In this document: in pieces, positions 5,689-8,415 of the stretch
Numbering within the stretch: position 1 is the stretch's first letter
How the letters are laid out: the number at the start of each line of letters is the position of its first letter
Assembly: GCA_046732855.1 (NCBI GenBank)
Contig: JBKPNX010000104.1
Location: 1-8,415, forward strand
Origin: JBKPNX01 sp046732855
GTDB lineage: Bacteria > Pseudomonadota > Alphaproteobacteria > Geminicoccales > Geminicoccaceae
Direction of reading: 5' to 3'
Length of the DNA: 8,415 nt
Notes under the pieces: model-generated
What the model saw: only the letters and a program-made list of their open reading frames with translations
Databases searched by the model: none
What the model was told of the DNA's origin: nothing
Made by a program: the position numbers and the translations under genes

Positions 5689-6302
5689 GCAGGGTGGACC
5701 CGCGCGCCAGCGAACGCTTTCCGCTGCGGCGGCGCGAGCTCGCCACGACGCTGCTCGCCGACCCGGGCGATCTGCTCGTGGTCGCAGGGCTCGGCAGCAC
5801 CGCCTGGGACGTCACCGCCGCCGGCGACCGGCCGCTGAACTTTCCGCTCTGGGGCGCCATGGGCGGGGCCGCGATGCTCGCGCTCGGCCTCGCGCTCGCG
5901 CAGCCGGAGCGCCGGGTCCTCGTGGTGACCGGCGACGGCGAGCTGCTGATGGGCATCGGCAGCCTCGCTACGATCGCCGTCCAGCGCCCGGCCAATCTCG
6001 CGATCGTGGTGTTCGACAACGAGCGCTACGGCGAGACCGGCATGCAGACGACCCACACCGCGCATGGCGTCGAACTCGCCGGCGTCGCCGCGGCCTGCGG
6101 CTTTCCGCTAACCGGCACGGTACGCGAGCGGCGCGAGATCGAGGCCGCGCTCCCCGTGATCCGCACCGCGCCCGGTCCCGTCCTCTACGTCGCCAAAGTG
6201 CGCGCCGAGCCCCTGCCGTTCGCGTTGCCGCCCAAGGACGGCGCCTACCTCAAGGACCGCTTCCGCCACGCGCTGCTGGGGGGAGGCGGGGTCAGCTCCT
6301 AA
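5685..6302 (+). CDS. Split TPP-dependent decarboxylase, beta (C-terminal, PP-domain) subunit
   Basis: This 205-residue protein is the diphosphate-binding half of the same enzyme, similar to the sulfopyruvate decarboxylase beta subunit (ComE). It carries the canonical TPP/Mg motif: GDG at 83-85, then 26 residues, then Asn112 in FDNERYG. The segment NFPLWGAMGGAAMLALGLALA (52-72) is the conserved stretch before it. After the motif it reads ETGMQTTHT, where ComE-type enzymes usually have an STGGQ-like stretch, again pointing to a variant active site. The start is GTG 5685, whose last two bases plus the next two form the TGA of the alpha gene (GTGA overlap), so the two subunits are translated together. 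The reaction expected from the family is non-oxidative decarboxylation of a 2-keto acid to an aldehyde; the substrate is not known. Annotation as sulfopyruvate decarboxylase would be over-specific without a nearby sulfonate pathway gene. Confidence 0.82.
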   Translation: MSRVDPRASERFPLRRRELATTLLADPGDLLVVAGLGSTAWDVTAAGDRPLNFPLWGAMGGAAMLALGLALAQPERRVLVVTGDGELLMGIGSLATIAVQRPANLAIVVFDNERYGETGMQTTHTAHGVELAGVAAACGFPLTGTVRERREIEAALPVIRTAPGPVLYVAKVRAEPLPFALPPKDGAYLKDRFRHALLGGGGVSS

Positions 6303-6455
6303 CGTCGGCAGGCTGCCCAGTGCGAGCCATTGACGGCGAGCACCCGCGACCGACATTGGCTCGGACCTCGTCGTGGGCGCAAAGTCCATCCTCGCATCAA
6401 CTTCGTGCGTACTCGGGCGATCGGCTTCCTCGCGGGGCTTGCCTGTCGATCGGGC

Positions 6456-6477
6456 GCGGCCGGATTGCCTCGGCCGC
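6456..6477. terminator. Hairpin between the TPP beta and M20 genes, weak terminator candidate
   Basis: In the 180-base gap between these converging genes, GCGGCCG (6456-6462) pairs perfectly with CGGCCGC (6471-6477) around an 8-base loop. The stem lies five bases beyond the M20 stop codon, where a terminator would be expected, but neither strand has a T-run after it. The rest of the gap (6303-6455) holds no gene that I can support. Confidence 0.3.
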
Positions 6478-6482
6478 TCGCG

Positions 6483-7880
6483 TCAATCCAGGCGGGCGAG
6501 CTCGGCGAGCAGCGTGGCGTGGGCGCGCATACCGTTGGTAAAGCAGCGCAGCTCGAACTTCTCGTTCGGCGAGTGCACGCGGTCGTCCGCCAGGCCGAAG
6601 CCCAACAGCAGGGCGTCGATGCCAAGGAGGCGCTTGATCGCCTCGACCGCCGGGATCGAGCCGCCCATGCCGATCAGGACAGGGGCCTGCGGGAACACCC
6701 GCTCGAGCGCGCGCCGGGCGGCGCGGACGTACGGCGAATCGACCGGGATGCGCAGCGCCGCCGCGGTCGCGTGGGTGGTCAGATCGAAGCGGCAGTCCGG
6801 TGGCATGCGCTCTGCCAGGAACGTGCGCAGGCCGGCGAGAATCTTGCCGGGGTCCTGTCGCGGCACCAGCCGGAAGCTGACCTTGGCCGAGGCTTTGGCC
6901 GGGATCACGGTTTTCGAGCCGGGGCCGGTGTAGCCGCCCCAGACCCCGTTGACGTCGCAGGTCGGCCGCGTCCAGATGCGCTCGAGCGTTGAGCGCCCAG
7001 CCTCGCCGGTGGACGCGGTCAGCCCGGCACTGCCGAGGAACGCCGCCTCGTCGAACGGCAGCTCGGCCAGCCTGCCGCGCTCGCCCTCGTCCAGCTCGTC
7101 GACGTCGTCGTAGAAGCCCGGCACCTGCACCCGCCGGTCGGCGTCGTGCAGCTCGCCCAATATCCGACCGAGCACGTTCAAAGGATTGGGCGCCGCCCCG
7201 CCATACAGCCCGGAGTGCAGGTCGTGTGCCGGCCCGGACAAAGTGATCTCGGCATAGAGCAGGCCGCGCAGCAAGGTCGCGAGCGCCGGCGTGTCGATGT
7301 TCCACATGTTGGTGTCGGACGCGATGCAGATGTCCGCGCGCAGCTCGGCGCGCCGGCTCTCGAGGAATGGCTCCAGGCTGGGGCTGCCGGATTCCTCCTC
7401 GCCCTCGATGAGCACGCTCGTAGCGACCGGCAGGGTGCCGTGCACGGCGTGCCAGGCGCGCAGCGCCTCGAGCCAGGTCATCAGCTGGCCTTTGTCGTCG
7501 ACCGCGCCTCGGGCGATCATGCGCGGGCCGTGCGCGGCTTCGACCATGGTCGGCTCGAACGGCGGGCTGTCCCACAGCTCGAGCGGATCGGCGGGCTGCA
7601 CATCATAGTGCCCGTAGTAGAGGACCCGAGGTCCTGACCCTTGGCCCGGCCCGGGGTGGTGGCCGACCACGATCGGCTGTCCCGGCGTCTCGCGCGCCGC
7701 GACCTCGAACCCAAGGGCGCGCAGCTGCTCGACCAGCCATTCGGCGGCCCGGCGGGTGTCGGCGCGCCGTGCCGGATCGGTGCCGACGCTCGGAATCCGC
7801 AGCAGCTCCTTCCAACGCTCGATCGAGGCGTCCAGGTCGTTCTCGAGATGGGCCAGCACGGGTTCGAGCGGCAGCGACAT
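6483..7880 (-). CDS. M20-family metallo-dipeptidase
   Basis: The 465-residue product (from ATG 7880) is a cytosolic zinc peptidase of family M20, closest in visible motifs to the carnosinase/CNDP-type dipeptidases. Metal and catalytic residues are all present: YYGHYDVQP with His91 and Asp93, RGAVDDKGQ with the bridging Asp128/129, EGEEESGS with Glu162 as probable general base and Glu163 as ligand, ASDTN with Asp189, and RVHSPNE with His436. The lid/dimerisation domain shows HDLHSGLYGG (219-228), with His222 equivalent to the conserved lid histidine. It hydrolyses dipeptides or related N-acyl amino acids; the exact substrate cannot be read from sequence. Upstream in-frame ATGs at 7955, 7910 and 7886 exist, but GGAGG at 7887-7891 abuts the 7886 ATG and stands six bases before ATG 7880, which also gives the typical N-terminus. 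No signal peptide is evident. Confidence 0.9.
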   Translation of the reverse strand: MSLPLEPVLAHLENDLDASIERWKELLRIPSVGTDPARRADTRRAAEWLVEQLRALGFEVAARETPGQPIVVGHHPGPGQGSGPRVLYYGHYDVQPADPLELWDSPPFEPTMVEAAHGPRMIARGAVDDKGQLMTWLEALRAWHAVHGTLPVATSVLIEGEEESGSPSLEPFLESRRAELRADICIASDTNMWNIDTPALATLLRGLLYAEITLSGPAHDLHSGLYGGAAPNPLNVLGRILGELHDADRRVQVPGFYDDVDELDEGERGRLAELPFDEAAFLGSAGLTASTGEAGRSTLERIWTRPTCDVNGVWGGYTGPGSKTVIPAKASAKVSFRLVPRQDPGKILAGLRTFLAERMPPDCRFDLTTHATAAALRIPVDSPYVRAARRALERVFPQAPVLIGMGGSIPAVEAIKRLLGIDALLLGFGLADDRVHSPNEKFELRCFTNGMRAHATLLAELARLD

Positions 7881-7886
7881 CGCCAT

Positions 7887-7891
7887 CCTCC
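7887..7891 (-). promoter_or_regulatory. Ribosome-binding site deciding the M20 peptidase start
   Basis: GGAGG on the minus strand lies six bases before ATG 7880 and directly touches ATG 7886, which is too close to use it. This favours 7880 over the longer alternatives. Confidence 0.6.
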
Positions 7892-8079
7892 GGCACGGGA
7901 CCGCGCTCATCGAGCGCTTGCCAGTGTCGCGCAAGTTGGAATGCGGCGCAATCAAAGCTCGGGCCGGTTGTCACGGCGGTGTGCCTGCTGCAGCGCAGGT
8001 CTGCCGGTGTTCTGCCGCGTATGGTACCAAGCCGCGCTGCGCGCTATGCTGCGTGGCTCGACTCGGGACGGAGTTGACG

Positions 8080-8415
8080 ATGACCAAACCTGCCTTCTGC
8101 CTGCGCACCTGTCTTCTTGTCGCCGCGCTGTCGGTTGCGGCCGGTCCGGGGCGCGCCAACGCCGCATGGTCGGATGTTCTGCAGGACGGCATGAACGCGG
8201 CGCGTGCGGCCGAGCAGACCCTGCGCGACAGGGCGGAGCAGGCGATCGTCATCGGCGGCGTGCTCCTGTATCGCCATCGTCATGCCGTCGCCGGGGCGGC
8301 GCTCGGCTGCGTCGCCGGCTCGGTCGCCGCCACGACGACTACGCTCGGTGCGGCGCTCGCGTCCGGCGGGGCGTCGCTCACCACCACCGCGCCCGCGGCC
8401 GCGCTCGGCTGCGGC
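8080..8415 (+). CDS. Exported Ala/Gly/Thr-rich protein of unknown function (5' part)
   Basis: I do not recognise this gene. The 112 residues visible, open at the window end, begin with a signal peptide: basic start MTKPAFCLR, hydrophobic core CLLVAALSVAAG, and probable cleavage after RANA (Ala28). Next comes a charged, likely helical stretch (WSDVLQDGMNAARAAEQTLRD, split here for description as residues 30-50), then a small-residue hydrophobic region from about 54 to 112 with many Gly and Ala, a TTTT run at 85-88 and Cys77 and Cys111. Such glycine/alanine-rich segments can be glycine-zipper membrane or pore-forming helices, but this is only suggestive. GGAG at 8070-8073 lies six bases before ATG 8080, supporting the start. 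The gene diverges from the M20 peptidase across a 199-base gap with no confident promoter. Confidence 0.65.
   Translation, partial: MTKPAFCLRTCLLVAALSVAAGPGRANAAWSDVLQDGMNAARAAEQTLRDRAEQAIVIGGVLLYRHRHAVAGAALGCVAGSVAATTTTLGAALASGGASLTTTAPAAALGCG

Noticed and set aside
7881..7955. Longer M20 peptidase starts at ATG 7955, 7910 or 7886
   Set aside because: The only good Shine-Dalgarno sequence is spaced for ATG 7880, and the family N-terminus begins about there.
8045..8050. TATGCT as a -10 box for the exported-protein gene
   Set aside because: No acceptable -35 element lies 16-18 bases upstream, so a promoter call is not supported.

Overview
The window comes from a high-GC bacterium, most likely an alphaproteobacterium. 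This rests on gene content (TRAP transporter, DUF849 enzyme, DUF4142 plus PRC-barrel secreted protein, split TPP enzyme) and on GC-rich codon use; no marker gene is present to fix the genus. I see eight protein-coding genes and no RNA genes, CRISPR arrays or transposase genes.

Layout, left to right. (1) The last 53 codons of a TRAP transporter large permease (DctM type), + strand, ending at 164. (2) A large minus-strand gene (376-2802) for a DUF2235 alpha/beta-hydrolase with three predicted membrane segments and a C-terminal domain that resembles LecA/PA-IL lectins. Its base composition looks lower in GC than the flanks. (3) A divergent regulatory region (2803-3099) holding a perfect TGTGA-N6-TCACA palindrome and an A6-G-T6 tract. 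(4) A plus-strand DUF849/BKACE (beta-keto acid cleavage) enzyme, start reassigned to a GTG at 3100. (5) A convergent minus-strand gene for an exported DUF4142-PRC-barrel fusion with an in-frame 30-bp tandem duplication in its linker. (6) A two-gene plus-strand operon (5167-6302) for the alpha and beta halves of a split TPP-dependent decarboxylase of the sulfopyruvate/phosphonopyruvate decarboxylase type, overlapping by GTGA. (7) A convergent minus-strand M20 metallo-dipeptidase (start reassigned to 7880). (8) The beginning of a plus-strand gene for an exported Ala/Gly/Thr-rich protein of unknown function, cut by the window end.

Taken together, the TRAP permease, BKACE enzyme, split TPP decarboxylase and M20 peptidase look like pieces of a carboxylate/keto-acid uptake and breakdown locus. 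The hydrolase-lectin gene and the DUF4142-PRC gene look interposed and are more likely envelope or stress functions. The metabolic link is inference from co-location only. The two observations I rate most worth checking are the cytoplasmic-hydrolase/periplasmic-lectin architecture of the DUF2235 protein and the divergent Crp-type palindrome upstream of it.
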